This document shows, piece by piece, positions 1 to 9,147 of a stretch of DNA of 64,000 nt. Source of the stretch: Eubacterium sp. OM08-24 (GTDB lineage Bacteria > Bacillota > Clostridia > Oscillospirales > Acutalibacteraceae); contig NZ_QSTA01000001.1 of assembly GCF_003438075.1 (NCBI RefSeq), positions 682,001 to 746,000 of the forward strand, written 5' to 3'. Position numbers and translations under genes: made by a program. The notes beneath the pieces were generated by a model that had not been told where the DNA came from, made no database searches, and was given only the letters and a program-made list of their open reading frames with translations. The stretch's first letter is position 1. Each line of letters opens with the position of its first letter.

Positions 1-330
1 ATCACCGATTGCAACCTCGTTTTCAATAACTTCGGTTTCAAAGCGGTTGTCAAGGCGGTTAGCCCTTTCGAGTGCGTCAAGCGTACCCTCGCTTGCATAC
101 ACCTTAAATTTATAGCGAGATGCAAGCACCTTGATTGCATTGCAATGGTCTGTATGTTCGTGTGTAATAAAAACTGCGCCGATTATGCGTGGATCTATTG
201 AATTTGTAAGTAAAGCATTTTCAATCTGCTTGCATGAGCGTCCTGCGTCAATAAGTACGCCCTGCGTTGCTGTACCGAGAAAATAACTGTTTCCTTTACT
301 GCCGCTAAAAAGCGGTACTGCCTTTGCCAA
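1..330 (-). CDS. walJ: MBL-fold metallohydrolase, WalJ/YycJ-like (partial)
   Basis: The N-terminal 110 codons of a metallo-beta-lactamase-fold hydrolase; the C-terminus runs off the window start. The first residues (PLFSGSKGNSYFLGT) and the metal-binding motif THEHTDH are those of the WalJ/YycJ family, exonuclease-like enzymes often found near cell-wall two-component systems. I take a TTG start at 330-328, eight bases after an AGGGG ribosome site; an in-frame TAG lies just upstream. The neighbourhood shown here holds no walRK genes. The family call is good; the exact function is inferred. Confidence 0.8.
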   Translation of the reverse strand, partial: MAKAVPLFSGSKGNSYFLGTATQGVLIDAGRSCKQIENALLTNSIDPRIIGAVFITHEHTDHCNAIKVLASRYKFKVYASEGTLDALERANRLDNRFETEVIENEVAIGD

Positions 331-402
331 ACTAATCTACCCCTAATCAATAAAATCATAATATATAATAGCACAAAAAATTCACTTTGTCATCTGCATA
401 AT

Positions 403-429
403 GAAAACCCACAGCTTTCGGCTGTGGGT
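403..429 (-). terminator. Rho-independent terminator after the Na/Pi cotransporter gene
   Basis: Nine-bp stem ACCCACAGC/GCTGTGGGT with a five-base loop, followed on the minus strand by TTTTC. Confidence 0.8.
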
Positions 430-436
430 AAAGTGA

Positions 437-2206
437 TTATTTTTTAACAAGAGCGGATGCAGGGAGTGCATATTTTTTCTTGTACTCCTTGTAATCGGCA
501 TTATACTGAATATCGTCTGAGTTCTTCAGCTCGTGGAGATATTCGTGTGCATCATAACCATTGTTGTTGATTTCGATAACACCTACTGCGATGTTTGAAC
601 AGTGGTCAGATACTCTCTCCATACTTGTGATAAGGTCGGAGAAAATAAAGCCAAGCTCTATTGTACATTCACCGTTTGTAAGACGCTTTACATGAGCCTC
701 TTTCAGCTTATCTCTTATGCGGTCAATAACCTGCTCAAGCGGTTCAACCTTTGCCGCAAGTTTTACATCGTTATTAATAAACGCAAGCGTTGCGTTATTG
801 ATAATCTCTCTTACGGCGTCCATCATAACATTAAGACCTGCCATAGCCTCGTCTGAGAAAACGGCTTTTTTCTCTTCAATTTCTTTGGCTGCGCCTACAA
901 TATTCATTGCGTGGTCGCTGATTCTCTCGAAATCACCTATACCGTGCAAAACTCTCTGAACACTTTTACTGTCGTTTTCAGAAAGATTTTTCTGACTTAG
1001 TTTTACAAGATATGTCGAAATTACATCTTCGTACATATCAATTGTGTCTTCGTTTTCAGAAAGGGTGTCAGCCGCTTTTTCGTTATAATTACCAACCATT
1101 TCAAGTGCGCCGAGAAGTGTACCCTCCGAAAGTCTTGCCATTTTTCCCGTAACATTCAATGCACGATCTGTTGCAAGTGAAGGTGTGTTGAGGAAACGCT
1201 CGTCAAGGAACGGTGTTTCGCTATCTTCATCTGAATCCTTAATAGTAAGGCAAGCAAGTTTTTCAAGCTGGCGTGTGAAAGGAAGCAGCATAGCTGTTGC
1301 CGCAATGTTAAATGCAGTATGAATAATAGCAATATTTGCCTCGGCAACAACATCATCTAAAAATCCGTATTGGAAGATTAAGTTTGTGCCATAGAACAGC
1401 GCACAAATTACGATTGTGCCTATAATGTTAAAGTACAGGTGAACCAAAGCGGCTCTCTTAGCGTTTTTCTTAGCGCCGATACACGAGATAAGCGCTGTAA
1501 CGCAAGTACCTATGTTTTGTCCCATAACAATCGGAATTGCCATTGAATAAGTAATAGCGCCTGTTTTTGACAGTGCCTGCAAAATACCGACAGACGCACT
1601 TGAGCTTTGAATAATAGCTGTAAGCAAAGCACCGGCAATGATACCGAATACAGGGTTGTTGAAGATTGTAAGAAGATTTGCAAAGTTTGGATCATTTGCA
1701 AGCGGCTTTACAGCGGCGCTCATAGAATCCATACCGAACATTAAAATTGCAAATCCCAAAAGAATAGACGCAAGGTTTTTCTTACTGTCGCTCTTTGCAA
1801 ACATAATAAGAATTATGCCTATAAACGCAAAAACGGCAGAAAAAGATGTCGGTTTAAGCAGCTGCATAAATACGCTGTCGCCCTCAATACCCGAGAGGCT
1901 TAAAATCCACGCTGTAACTGTTGTGCCGACATTAGCACCCATAATAATTCCTATTGCCTGTCTGAGTTTCATAATACCCGAGTTTACAAAACCAACCACC
2001 ATTACTGTGGTAGCAGACGATGACTGTATAACAGCTGTAACGGCTGCACCGAGTAAAAATCCCTTGAAAGTATTGTTTGTCATTTTTTCAAGAGTTTTTT
2101 CAAGTTTACCGCCTGAGAACTTTTCAAGTCCGTCACCCATGGTATTCATACCATACAAAAAGAGTGCAAGACCGCTCAGCAGCTGAAGTATCGAAAAAAT
2201 ATCCAT
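437..2206 (-). CDS. Na/Pi cotransporter family protein (NptA/YjbB type)
   Basis: A 589-residue membrane protein that should import phosphate with sodium. The N-terminal half is hydrophobic and has two repeated QSSSA motifs (IQSSSATT near residue 60 and IQSSSASV near 200), the signature of the Na/Pi cotransporter fold. The last 200 residues form a PhoU-like helical domain (DFERISDHAMN, MERVSDHCSN), the usual fusion in this family. The gene follows phoR at about 190 bp, and TTTACA-type repeats lie upstream (2271-2287), so it probably belongs to the Pho regulon. Confidence 0.9.
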   Translation of the reverse strand: MDIFSILQLLSGLALFLYGMNTMGDGLEKFSGGKLEKTLEKMTNNTFKGFLLGAAVTAVIQSSSATTVMVVGFVNSGIMKLRQAIGIIMGANVGTTVTAWILSLSGIEGDSVFMQLLKPTSFSAVFAFIGIILIMFAKSDSKKNLASILLGFAILMFGMDSMSAAVKPLANDPNFANLLTIFNNPVFGIIAGALLTAIIQSSSASVGILQALSKTGAITYSMAIPIVMGQNIGTCVTALISCIGAKKNAKRAALVHLYFNIIGTIVICALFYGTNLIFQYGFLDDVVAEANIAIIHTAFNIAATAMLLPFTRQLEKLACLTIKDSDEDSETPFLDERFLNTPSLATDRALNVTGKMARLSEGTLLGALEMVGNYNEKAADTLSENEDTIDMYEDVISTYLVKLSQKNLSENDSKSVQRVLHGIGDFERISDHAMNIVGAAKEIEEKKAVFSDEAMAGLNVMMDAVREIINNATLAFINNDVKLAAKVEPLEQVIDRIRDKLKEAHVKRLTNGECTIELGFIFSDLITSMERVSDHCSNIAVGVIEINNNGYDAHEYLHELKNSDDIQYNADYKEYKKKYALPASALVKK

Positions 2207-2270
2207 ATCCCTAAACTCTCCTTTTCCTTTGTAATGATATTAGTATTAAGTCAAAGTTTTATTTTGCATT

Positions 2271-2287
2271 TGTAAAATCTATGTAAA
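2271..2287 (-). promoter_or_regulatory. Candidate Pho box upstream of the Na/Pi cotransporter
   Basis: On the minus strand two TTTACA hexamers are spaced exactly 11 bp apart, the geometry of PhoP/PhoB direct repeats in Firmicutes. The same hexamer with the same following bases (TTTTACAAATGC) occurs before pstS. Confidence 0.55.
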
Positions 2288-2306
2288 GTTTTTTGCACAA
2301 CAACAA

Positions 2307-2345
2307 CTGCGCCCTGTTTATAAGTAAGACTTAAACAAGACGCAG
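2307..2345 (-). terminator. Possible terminator hairpin after phoR
   Basis: Imperfect stem of about 14 bp (CTGCG...CGCAG closing pairs) followed on the minus strand by a TTGTTGTTG run rather than a clean U tract. Confidence 0.4.
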
Positions 2346-2398
2346 CCGTAATATTAAATATTAATATTTAATTTTGCTAAAAGTACATTTTATAATTT

Positions 2399-4069
2399 TT
2401 ACAATGCTTTTACTTTAAATGTAAATACCGTACCGTTTTCATTACTCTTTAATGTAATAGTACCGTCATGTCTTTCGGCAATATGTTTTACAATTGCAAG
2501 TCCAAGACCTGTACCGCCGGTTTCTTTGGAGCGGCTTTTGTCAACTCGATAAAATCTTTCAAAAACTCGCTTTTGGTGCTTTACAGGAATACCTATTCCC
2601 GTATCCGCAACGCTTAGAAAAGCATTTTCTCCGTCTTTTTTTACGGTAACGGTTACACTGCCGCCCTTGCGGTTATATCTGATAGCATTGTCGCAAAGGT
2701 TGTAAACAAGTTCGTAAAGCTGATTGCGGTTGCCGTTTATCAGTACCTTTTCGGCTGCATTCACCTTGATTTCCACCTCGTGCTTATTTGCATTGGTGTG
2801 CAAATCTTCGGCAACCTCTCTTGAAAGTCCCGACAAATCCACTTTATCGTAATTTGCGGGTCTTGTATTTTCGTCAAGCTCCGAAAGCTCGATAATATCG
2901 CCTATAAGTGAAAGCAGTCTGCCCGATTCCTTATGAATTTTTCCTGCAAATCTTTCTATATCTTCTGGAGCGGCAATACCGCTTTCGATGATCTCGGCAT
3001 AACCCGAAATTGAAGTGAGAGGTGTTTTTAGCTCGTGTGTAACATTTGCGGTAAACTCTCGCCTCATTTTTTCAGCCTTTCGCTTTGCCGACACATCAAT
3101 AATAAGACAAATAACGCCCTTTTGCTCGCTGTTTGAATAAACGGGACTTGCTATTATCTGCAGCACTCTGCCGTTTATATTGCCTTCATTACTGCTGCGT
3201 TCACCGCTGAAAGCCTTGTCAACACATTCGCACAAAACCTCGTTTCGTGAAAAAGAAATTAAACTTTCTCCGACAGTACCCTCGGAATCCGTACCGAGGT
3301 ATTTAGATGCCGAGTGGTTGCACATAAGCATATTTTTATCCATATCAAGCATTATAAAGCCCTCGGACATATTTTGAATAAGTGTATCAATTCTGTCTTT
3401 TTCAAGCTGCAAGCGTGTTACCTGCTTGCTGATTTGCTTTTGCTGACTTGAAATGGTGCGGGAAATTGAACTTAATTCCTCATATTGTGTACCATCTGCA
3501 TTGCTCTCAAGGTTTTCGATAGGTGCGATTATTTTTTTAGTTGACCTTTTTGAAAGTATATAGCAAAGAATAAACACAAGAATTATAACGCCCAAAAGAA
3601 TAGGAACAAGGTGCATAAACAGAGAATATCCGTTTTCAATTGTTTCCGACACACGCAAAACATTTCCGTTTGCGGTTTTTTCAGCGTAATAATATGTAAC
3701 CCTGCCGATGGTTTCGGACTTTCGGCTGTCATCACCGTAGCCGTTTTTCATTGCGTTTATAAATTCGGGTCTGTTTGAATGGTTGCCCATTTTGGTAACA
3801 TCTACACCGTCCTCGCTTTCAAGGAGAACATTTCCGCTGCTGTCGAGCAAGGTTATTCGTATTTTAGACGAACTTAAATCGTGCAGCTGCTCATAACTGC
3901 TGTCTTTGTTATAAAGTGAAGTTACCATAGCTGCATAATTCTTAATGGTCGCTTTTTCTGAAGAAGAAAAAATAAACCAGAAAGCGGCTGTTGAAAAAAC
4001 AGCCGTTAAAAGAATAGAAACACCCGCAGTTATTAAAAATCTTTTTAAAAGAATTTTGCGTAATTTCAT
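2399..4069 (-). CDS. phoR: Phosphate-sensing histidine kinase PhoR
   Basis: A 556-residue sensor kinase with one transmembrane helix at about residues 10-32, an extracytoplasmic sensor region, a second helix near 155-175, a PAS-like domain around 235-300 and a kinase core. The H-box histidine is at about residue 345 (THELKTP), with the N-box LCDNAIRYN, the G1 box DTGIGIP and the G2 box GTGLGLAI. It should phosphorylate the adjacent PhoB, whose stop codon lies 3 bp upstream of its start. Its place at the end of the pst-phoU-phoB series supports the PhoR assignment. Confidence 0.9.
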   Translation of the reverse strand: MKLRKILLKRFLITAGVSILLTAVFSTAAFWFIFSSSEKATIKNYAAMVTSLYNKDSSYEQLHDLSSSKIRITLLDSSGNVLLESEDGVDVTKMGNHSNRPEFINAMKNGYGDDSRKSETIGRVTYYYAEKTANGNVLRVSETIENGYSLFMHLVPILLGVIILVFILCYILSKRSTKKIIAPIENLESNADGTQYEELSSISRTISSQQKQISKQVTRLQLEKDRIDTLIQNMSEGFIMLDMDKNMLMCNHSASKYLGTDSEGTVGESLISFSRNEVLCECVDKAFSGERSSNEGNINGRVLQIIASPVYSNSEQKGVICLIIDVSAKRKAEKMRREFTANVTHELKTPLTSISGYAEIIESGIAAPEDIERFAGKIHKESGRLLSLIGDIIELSELDENTRPANYDKVDLSGLSREVAEDLHTNANKHEVEIKVNAAEKVLINGNRNQLYELVYNLCDNAIRYNRKGGSVTVTVKKDGENAFLSVADTGIGIPVKHQKRVFERFYRVDKSRSKETGGTGLGLAIVKHIAERHDGTITLKSNENGTVFTFKVKAL

Positions 4070-4072
4070 CTG

Positions 4073-4744
4073 TTATTCTCCTGCCTTATATCCTACATTG
4101 CGTACGGTTTTAATGAGATTGCCGCATTCACCGAGCTTTTGACGGAGTGTTGTAATGTGCATATCAACCGTACGGCTCTCGCCCTCAAAGTCATAGCCCC
4201 ATACATTAATAATAATGTTTTCTCTTGTAAGTGCCATACCCTTGTTGTTGAGCAAATACTTGAGCAGTTCATACTCTTTGTATGTAAGAGTGCATGGCTC
4301 ACCGTTTGAAGTGACAATATGCTTGGAATCATCAAGCACAATTCCGCCGAGCTCAACGGTTTCGGGCTTTTCTTCTACCGTACAGCGTCTTAAAATCGCC
4401 CTTACTCTTGAAATAAGTTCAAGTACGGAGAACGGCTTTGTAAGGTAATCGTCAGCGCCCATATCAAGACCTTTTACCTTGTCCATTTCGCTTGACTTGG
4501 CGGTGACCAAAATAACAGGAATATTTTTTGTTGACTTGTCCTTTCTGAGCTTTTCAAGTACAGAAAGTCCGTCAAAATCGGGGAGCATTACATCAAGAAT
4601 AACAAGTTGCGGCTTTACATCGGCGCAAGCCTTAAAAAAGCTTTTGCTCTCGCCAAAGCTCTGCACATCATAACCGCTGTTTTTGAGCGCATAGGTTTCA
4701 AGCTCTCTGATGTCTGTATCGTCTTCTACAATATAAATTAACAT
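4073..4744 (-). CDS. phoB: Phosphate response regulator PhoB/PhoP (OmpR family)
   Basis: A 223-residue response regulator. The receiver domain has the acidic pocket (VEDD), the phosphoacceptor at about D51 (ILDVMLPD) and the lysine in LTKPF. The C-terminal winged helix (SRTVDMHITTLRQKLG) is of OmpR/PhoB type. I start at ATG 4744, which follows GGGGAG; a longer frame to 4786 lacks a ribosome site and overlaps the promoter leader. It is the likely activator of the pst and cotransporter genes. Confidence 0.9.
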   Translation of the reverse strand: MLIYIVEDDTDIRELETYALKNSGYDVQSFGESKSFFKACADVKPQLVILDVMLPDFDGLSVLEKLRKDKSTKNIPVILVTAKSSEMDKVKGLDMGADDYLTKPFSVLELISRVRAILRRCTVEEKPETVELGGIVLDDSKHIVTSNGEPCTLTYKEYELLKYLLNNKGMALTRENIIINVWGYDFEGESRTVDMHITTLRQKLGECGNLIKTVRNVGYKAGE

Positions 4745-4800
4745 AAATTCTCTAACTCCCCGAAATAGTATTAAGGCAGAGCACATCTACCTTAAAACTA

Positions 4801-4828
4801 ATTATATCACAATAGTCATTTTTTGCAA
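4801..4828 (-). promoter_or_regulatory. Promoter for phoB-phoR
   Basis: Minus-strand TTGCAA, 16-bp spacer, TATAAT, between phoU and phoB. It lets the two-component pair be transcribed apart from the pst operon. Confidence 0.6.
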
Positions 4829-4850
4829 CAAAAAACAAACACGCACTTAT

Positions 4851-5492
4851 TTATTCTTTACTGCCTGTAATTGAAAAAACTACCCATTCACCGATATTTT
4901 CCGCATGGTCACCGATTTTTTCAAAATACTTTGCAATCAGCATAATATCAATAGCCTGATGGTCGAGTTCCTTATTTGTATTGATAATATCAATAACCTC
5001 TTCCTTTACCTTGTTGAAAAGGTCATCAATCGCATCGTCCATAGTGGCAACTGTTCTTGCAAGTTTTAAATCTTTCTTTACAAAAGCGTCAATCGCAGTT
5101 GTTACCATATTTGATGAGCGCTCAGCCATTTCTGAAATATGTGTCATTGAGTAAAGGCTTTCGCAGTCCTTTAAGTAAATAGACATTTCCGCAATATCAA
5201 TAGCCTGATCGCCTATTCTCTCAAGGTCTGTAATCATCTTGAGCGCTGCCGATACTGTTCTTAAATCGCCTGCAACAGGTGACTGCAAGAGTAAAAGGTT
5301 CAAACAAAAGCTCTGGATTTCTCTTTCCATCTTATTTATTTTTTCTTCTATAATCCTTGCTGTTTCAAGCTTATCGTACTCACCGTTTGTAATGATAGTT
5401 ATTGTGTTTTTAATAGCACCCTCAACCAAAGCGCCCATTTCAATGAGCTTGTCGTTGAGTGTTTTTAATTCCAAATCAAAATATTCTCTCAT
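4851..5492 (-). CDS. phoU: Phosphate signalling protein PhoU
   Basis: A 213-residue all-helical protein with two PhoU repeats (DLERIGDQAIDIAE near residue 90 and YFEKIGDHAENIGEW near 190), each with the conserved E-x-x-x-D metal-binding pattern. It normally links the Pst transporter to PhoR and damps the Pho response when phosphate is plentiful. Its start touches the pstB stop, so it is translated with the transporter. Confidence 0.95.
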   Translation of the reverse strand: MREYFDLELKTLNDKLIEMGALVEGAIKNTITIITNGEYDKLETARIIEEKINKMEREIQSFCLNLLLLQSPVAGDLRTVSAALKMITDLERIGDQAIDIAEMSIYLKDCESLYSMTHISEMAERSSNMVTTAIDAFVKKDLKLARTVATMDDAIDDLFNKVKEEVIDIINTNKELDHQAIDIMLIAKYFEKIGDHAENIGEWVVFSITGSKE

Positions 5493-6244
5493 TAGCCGAA
5501 CCTTCCTGTAATGTATTCCTCTGTACGCTTATCCTTTGGAGTAGAAAACAAGGTAGCCGTATCAGTGCATTCAATCATTTCGCCAAGCAGGAAGAATGCC
5601 GTATTATCAGCAATTCTCATTGCCTGCTGCATATTATGTGTAACCATAATAATGGTATATTTATCTTTAAGCTTCATACAGAGTTCTTCAATTTTACCTG
5701 TTGAAATTGGGTCGAGCGCCGAAGTTGCCTCGTCCATAAGTAAAACCTCAGGCTTTACCGCAAGTGCTCTTGCAATGCAAAGACGCTGCTGCTGACCGCC
5801 CGAAAGACCGAGAGCGCTCTTTTTAAGTCTGTCCTTAAGCTCATCCCAAATTGCGGCATCTCTTAATGACTGCTCAACAATTTCGTCAAGCTCTCTTCTG
5901 CTCCTCACACCATGAGTTCTCGGGCCGAATGCTATGTTGTCATACACGCTCATAGGAAATGGGTTTGCCTTTTGGAAAACCATACCCACTCTTTTTCTGA
6001 GGACATTAACATCCATATTTTTTCCGTAAATATCCTCATCATCAAGACGAATATCACCTGTAATTTTACAGCCCTCTACCAAATCGTTCATTCTGTTGAG
6101 CGACTTTAAGAGCGTTGATTTACCGCAGCCCGACGGGCCGATAAACGCTGTAATTTTGTTTGCCTCCATATTAAAGTTTACAGACTTTAATGCATGGAAT
6201 TTGCCGTAATACAGGTTCATATCCTTAATTGTAAACTTATCCAT
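5492..6244 (-). CDS. pstB: Phosphate ABC transporter ATPase PstB
   Basis: A 250-residue ABC ATPase with Walker [10 protein letters not shown], signature LSGGQQQR, Walker [13 protein letters not shown] and the switch histidine in VTHNM. It powers the PstC-PstA channel. I use ATG 6244, preceded by GGAAGGAA; the frame can be read 15 bases further to a GTG that would lie inside that ribosome site. It ends at the phoU start and follows pstA by 17 bp. Confidence 0.95.
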   Translation of the reverse strand: MDKFTIKDMNLYYGKFHALKSVNFNMEANKITAFIGPSGCGKSTLLKSLNRMNDLVEGCKITGDIRLDDEDIYGKNMDVNVLRKRVGMVFQKANPFPMSVYDNIAFGPRTHGVRSRRELDEIVEQSLRDAAIWDELKDRLKKSALGLSGGQQQRLCIARALAVKPEVLLMDEATSALDPISTGKIEELCMKLKDKYTIIMVTHNMQQAMRIADNTAFFLLGEMIECTDTATLFSTPKDKRTEEYITGRFG

Positions 6245-6261
6245 TTGTTTTCCTTCCACCG

Positions 6262-7152
6262 TTACTTATTTTTACTTGTAAGCTTTTTTGCTATAAATGC
6301 CGAAAGTGTATTGATTAAAAGTACAAGCACAAGCAATACAACCGCTGTTGCCCAAGCCTGATCTGTATGCAATCCTTCGTTTGCAAGCACATACATATGA
6401 ATAGCAAGTGTTCTGCCCGAGGACATAAGTCCGTTTGCAAGACCCGATGCCGAACCCGATGTATATAAAAGTGCCGCTGTTTCACCGACTATTCTGCCCA
6501 CTGCAAGAATTATGCCGGCAAGAATACCGGGCATTGCACTCGGAAGAATTACTTTTACAATAGTTCTCAGCTTGCCTGCTCCAAGACCATAGCTGCCCTC
6601 TCGGTAAGAATCAGGTACAGAAAGCAAAGCCTCTTCTGTTGTTCTCATAATTGTAGGCAGCACCATAATTGCAAGTGTAAAAGAACCTGCAAGCAATGAA
6701 AGTCGCCACTGCAAAGTAGTTACAAAGAATAACATACCGAACAAACCGTAAACAATCGACGGAATACCCGAAAGTGTTTCTGCCATTGTTCTGATGAGCT
6801 TTACAAACTTATTGCCTCTTTTTGCATACTCGGCAAGATAAATTGCTGCGCCAACACCAAAAGGTACAGCGATTACCAAGGTAAGCAAAGTAACTATAAT
6901 AGTATTGATAATAGCCGGCATACAAGATACATTGTCACTGTTGTATTCCCACGCAAACAAATCCGGAGTAATGTGCGGAATACCCATTACAAGGATATAA
7001 ACAATCAAAAATATGAGTGCAAGTACCGATAATGCCGCTGCAAGCACAACAAGAATGAATAAAACAAGTGAAAGTGGCTTTCTTTTATATTCTCTTAATC
7101 TTTGGGCAAAACCTGTTTTGTTGATTGCCTTTATTTCGTTATTTTCAGCCAT
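6262..7152 (-). CDS. pstA: Phosphate ABC transporter permease PstA
   Basis: A 296-residue inner-membrane permease with six predicted helices and the EAA-type loop ([21 protein letters not shown]) that contacts PstB. I start at ATG 7152 (MAENNEIK), seven bases after AGGAG. A longer frame back to 7224 would overlap pstC by 80 bp and is unlikely. The true start overlaps the pstC end by 8 bp, which is usual for coupled translation. Confidence 0.92.
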   Translation of the reverse strand: MAENNEIKAINKTGFAQRLREYKRKPLSLVLFILVVLAAALSVLALIFLIVYILVMGIPHITPDLFAWEYNSDNVSCMPAIINTIIVTLLTLVIAVPFGVGAAIYLAEYAKRGNKFVKLIRTMAETLSGIPSIVYGLFGMLFFVTTLQWRLSLLAGSFTLAIMVLPTIMRTTEEALLSVPDSYREGSYGLGAGKLRTIVKVILPSAMPGILAGIILAVGRIVGETAALLYTSGSASGLANGLMSSGRTLAIHMYVLANEGLHTDQAWATAVVLLVLVLLINTLSAFIAKKLTSKNK

Positions 7153-8014
7153 TTTTTTCACTCCTGCTCTTAATTGCCTGCATTGAAAGTGTAATAATAA
7201 GGATAAATACAAACAAAACCACACCTGTTGCTATAAGCGCCTGTCTGTGAAGTCCTGTTGAGTAACCCATCTCAAGTACAATGTTTGCTGTAAGTGTTCT
7301 TACACCGTCTGTAAGCGATGTAGGAATCTGTACCTGATTGCCTGCAATCAGAATAACAGCCATAGTTTCGCCGATTGCTCTGCCTATGCCAAGCACAACA
7401 CCTGCAAGAATACCCGACTTAGCTGCCGGCAGCATTGTTTTAAATACACTTCTCTCTCTTGTTGCACCAAGTGCAAGGGCTCCCTCGTAGTAATTTTCGG
7501 GCACTGCTCTGATAGCCGATTCCGACACACCGATTATTGTAGGCAAAATCATAATGCCAAGCACTATTGACGCTGCAAGCAAGCTTGAGCCGTTGCCGCC
7601 GAAATTTTCACGAATAAACGGTACAATTACCATAAGTCCGAAAAAGCCGTAGACGATTGACGGAATACCTGCAAGCAATTCTGTTGCCGGCTTAATCACC
7701 TTGTATAAAGGCTTTGGGCAAAAACGAGCAAGAAAAACTGCTGTTAAAATTCCGATTGGCACACCGATTACTACCGCACCGGCTGTAACATATATACTGC
7801 CGATAATCATTGTAAAGATGCCGTAGCTTGCAGGAACATTTGTCGGTGCCCATTCAGAGCCGCCTATAAAATCAAAAAATCCGATTTCTGCCATTGCCGG
7901 AACACCGTTGTAGAAAAGGAAAATACATATAAGCACAACTGCCGCTATGCTTGCAAGGGCTGTCAGGAAGAAAACTCCCTGCATAGCCCTTTCTTTAATA
8001 TTGTTTAATCTCAT
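7145..8014 (-). CDS. pstC: Phosphate ABC transporter permease PstC
   Basis: A 289-residue permease with six predicted helices and the EAA loop (SESAIRAVPENYYEGALALGAT). Its ATG overlaps the pstS stop (ATGA), and its end overlaps the pstA start, so transporter genes are tightly coupled. It pairs with PstA to form the phosphate channel. Confidence 0.92.
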   Translation of the reverse strand: MRLNNIKERAMQGVFFLTALASIAAVVLICIFLFYNGVPAMAEIGFFDFIGGSEWAPTNVPASYGIFTMIIGSIYVTAGAVVIGVPIGILTAVFLARFCPKPLYKVIKPATELLAGIPSIVYGFFGLMVIVPFIRENFGGNGSSLLAASIVLGIMILPTIIGVSESAIRAVPENYYEGALALGATRERSVFKTMLPAAKSGILAGVVLGIGRAIGETMAVILIAGNQVQIPTSLTDGVRTLTANIVLEMGYSTGLHRQALIATGVVLFVFILIITLSMQAIKSRSEKNG

Positions 8015-8934
8015 TTAGTTATATCGCTCCAAACCTTAGCTTCGCCTGTATAGATAGCTTTTACCTGATCCATTGTGAGATTATCTGTTGTGTTGTTTGT
8101 GTTTACGATTACTGCAATACCGTCTTTTGCGATTGTTGTTGATGTAAGAGCTGTTTCTGTATCTTTAAGCTCTCTTGATGCCATACCGATATCACAAGTA
8201 CCCTCGAGTGCCGACTGCATACCTGCTGATGAGTCTGATGTCTGAAGTTCAATGTCAGCCTTTGTATTTACCTGCTTGTAAGCCTCGATGAGCTTTTCCA
8301 TTACAGGTGATACTGAAGATGAACCTGCTACTGTAATTTTGCCCTCAGGCTTTGTTCCTGCATATGCTGCGTTTTCAGATACCGGAACATAACCCTCTTT
8401 AGAAATTACTGCCTGACCGTCTGAGCTTAAGATATAATCTACAAAATCCTTAGCAAGACCGCTTAAGTCGCCCTTATAAGCAATGTTGAACGGACGGCTG
8501 ATTTTGTATTCTCCTGATTTTACATTTTCTGCTGTTGCCTCAACATCTTCAACCTTAAGAGCCTTAACGCTGTCGTTGAGTGAACCGAGTGAAATGTAAC
8601 CGATTGCTGCGTCATTGCCCTTTACATTAGTAATAACAGCCTCAGTACCGTTTACTGTAACTGCATCTGTTCTTGTCGTATCTTTCTTTGTGTCGCCGTC
8701 TTTAACAAGAACACCTGTAAGCTCTACGAAAGCATCACGAGTACCGGAACCCTGCTCTCTTGTAATTACAGAAAGTGTTTTGCTTGTATCAAAAGCACCT
8801 GCACTTGATGAATCTGCATTGCTTGCACCTTCACTTGCAGTTGATGATGAGCTGCCGCCGCAACCTGCAAATGCACCTGCCATAATTACGCCTGCTGCTA
8901 ATACTGATAACAATTTTGTGCTTGTTTTTTTCAT
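8011..8934 (-). CDS. pstS: Phosphate-binding lipoprotein PstS, domain order permuted
   Basis: A 307-residue lipoprotein with a signal peptide and lipobox (AGAFAGC). It should capture phosphate outside the membrane for PstCA. Both halves of a PstS fold are present but in swapped order: the segment that is usually second (SVITREQGSGTRDAF through EGYVPVSE) comes first, and the usual first lobe (GKITVAGSSSVSPVMEK, SSAGMQSALEG, DIGMASRELKD) comes second, ending at VKAIYTGEAKVWSDI. This is a circular permutation of canonical PstS. I recall similar permuted proteins in other Clostridia, so it is probably functional. It is the first gene of the pst operon. Confidence 0.88.
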   Translation of the reverse strand: MKKTSTKLLSVLAAGVIMAGAFAGCGGSSSSTASEGASNADSSSAGAFDTSKTLSVITREQGSGTRDAFVELTGVLVKDGDTKKDTTRTDAVTVNGTEAVITNVKGNDAAIGYISLGSLNDSVKALKVEDVEATAENVKSGEYKISRPFNIAYKGDLSGLAKDFVDYILSSDGQAVISKEGYVPVSENAAYAGTKPEGKITVAGSSSVSPVMEKLIEAYKQVNTKADIELQTSDSSAGMQSALEGTCDIGMASRELKDTETALTSTTIAKDGIAVIVNTNNTTDNLTMDQVKAIYTGEAKVWSDITK

Positions 8935-8959
8935 AAATATAATCTCCTCAAATAATTAT

Positions 8960-8978
8960 CGTACTTCTTTTGAGTACG
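8960..8978 (-). other. Small inverted repeat in the pstS leader
   Basis: CGTACT/AGTACG-type arms around an A-rich loop, between the Pho repeats and the pstS start. It could be a leader hairpin or an operator. Confidence 0.3.
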
Positions 8979-8998
8979 GTATTAGTTTAGTCAATTTT

Positions 8999-9038
8999 TG
9001 TAAAGCTATTTACCCGGCATTTGTAAAATGCCCGTAAA
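8999..9038 (-). promoter_or_regulatory. Candidate Pho box upstream of pstS
   Basis: Three TTTACR hexamers on the minus strand (at about 9038-9033, 9027-9022 and 9004-8999). Two are spaced 11 bp and the third lies about two repeat lengths further on. An inverted repeat (CGGGCATTTTAC.. / ..TGCCGGGTAAA) overlaps them. Confidence 0.55.
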
Positions 9039-9084
9039 TAATTATTTTTATTATGTAATGTAATAATATTTCCTATAAAAAGTG

Positions 9085-9113
9085 ATGACAACTTTAAAAT
9101 AATATGTTATAAT
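9085..9113 (+). promoter_or_regulatory. Promoter of trpB2
   Basis: ATGACA, 17-bp spacer, TATAAT; about 35 bp before the gene's ribosome site. Confidence 0.6.
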
Positions 9114-9147
9114 GTTATAAATGTTAAAATTCAGGAGGTTGAAACCA

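Noticed and set aside
7153..7224. N-terminal extension of PstA
   Set aside because: It would overlap pstC by 80 bp, while a better ribosome site and ATG lie at 7152.
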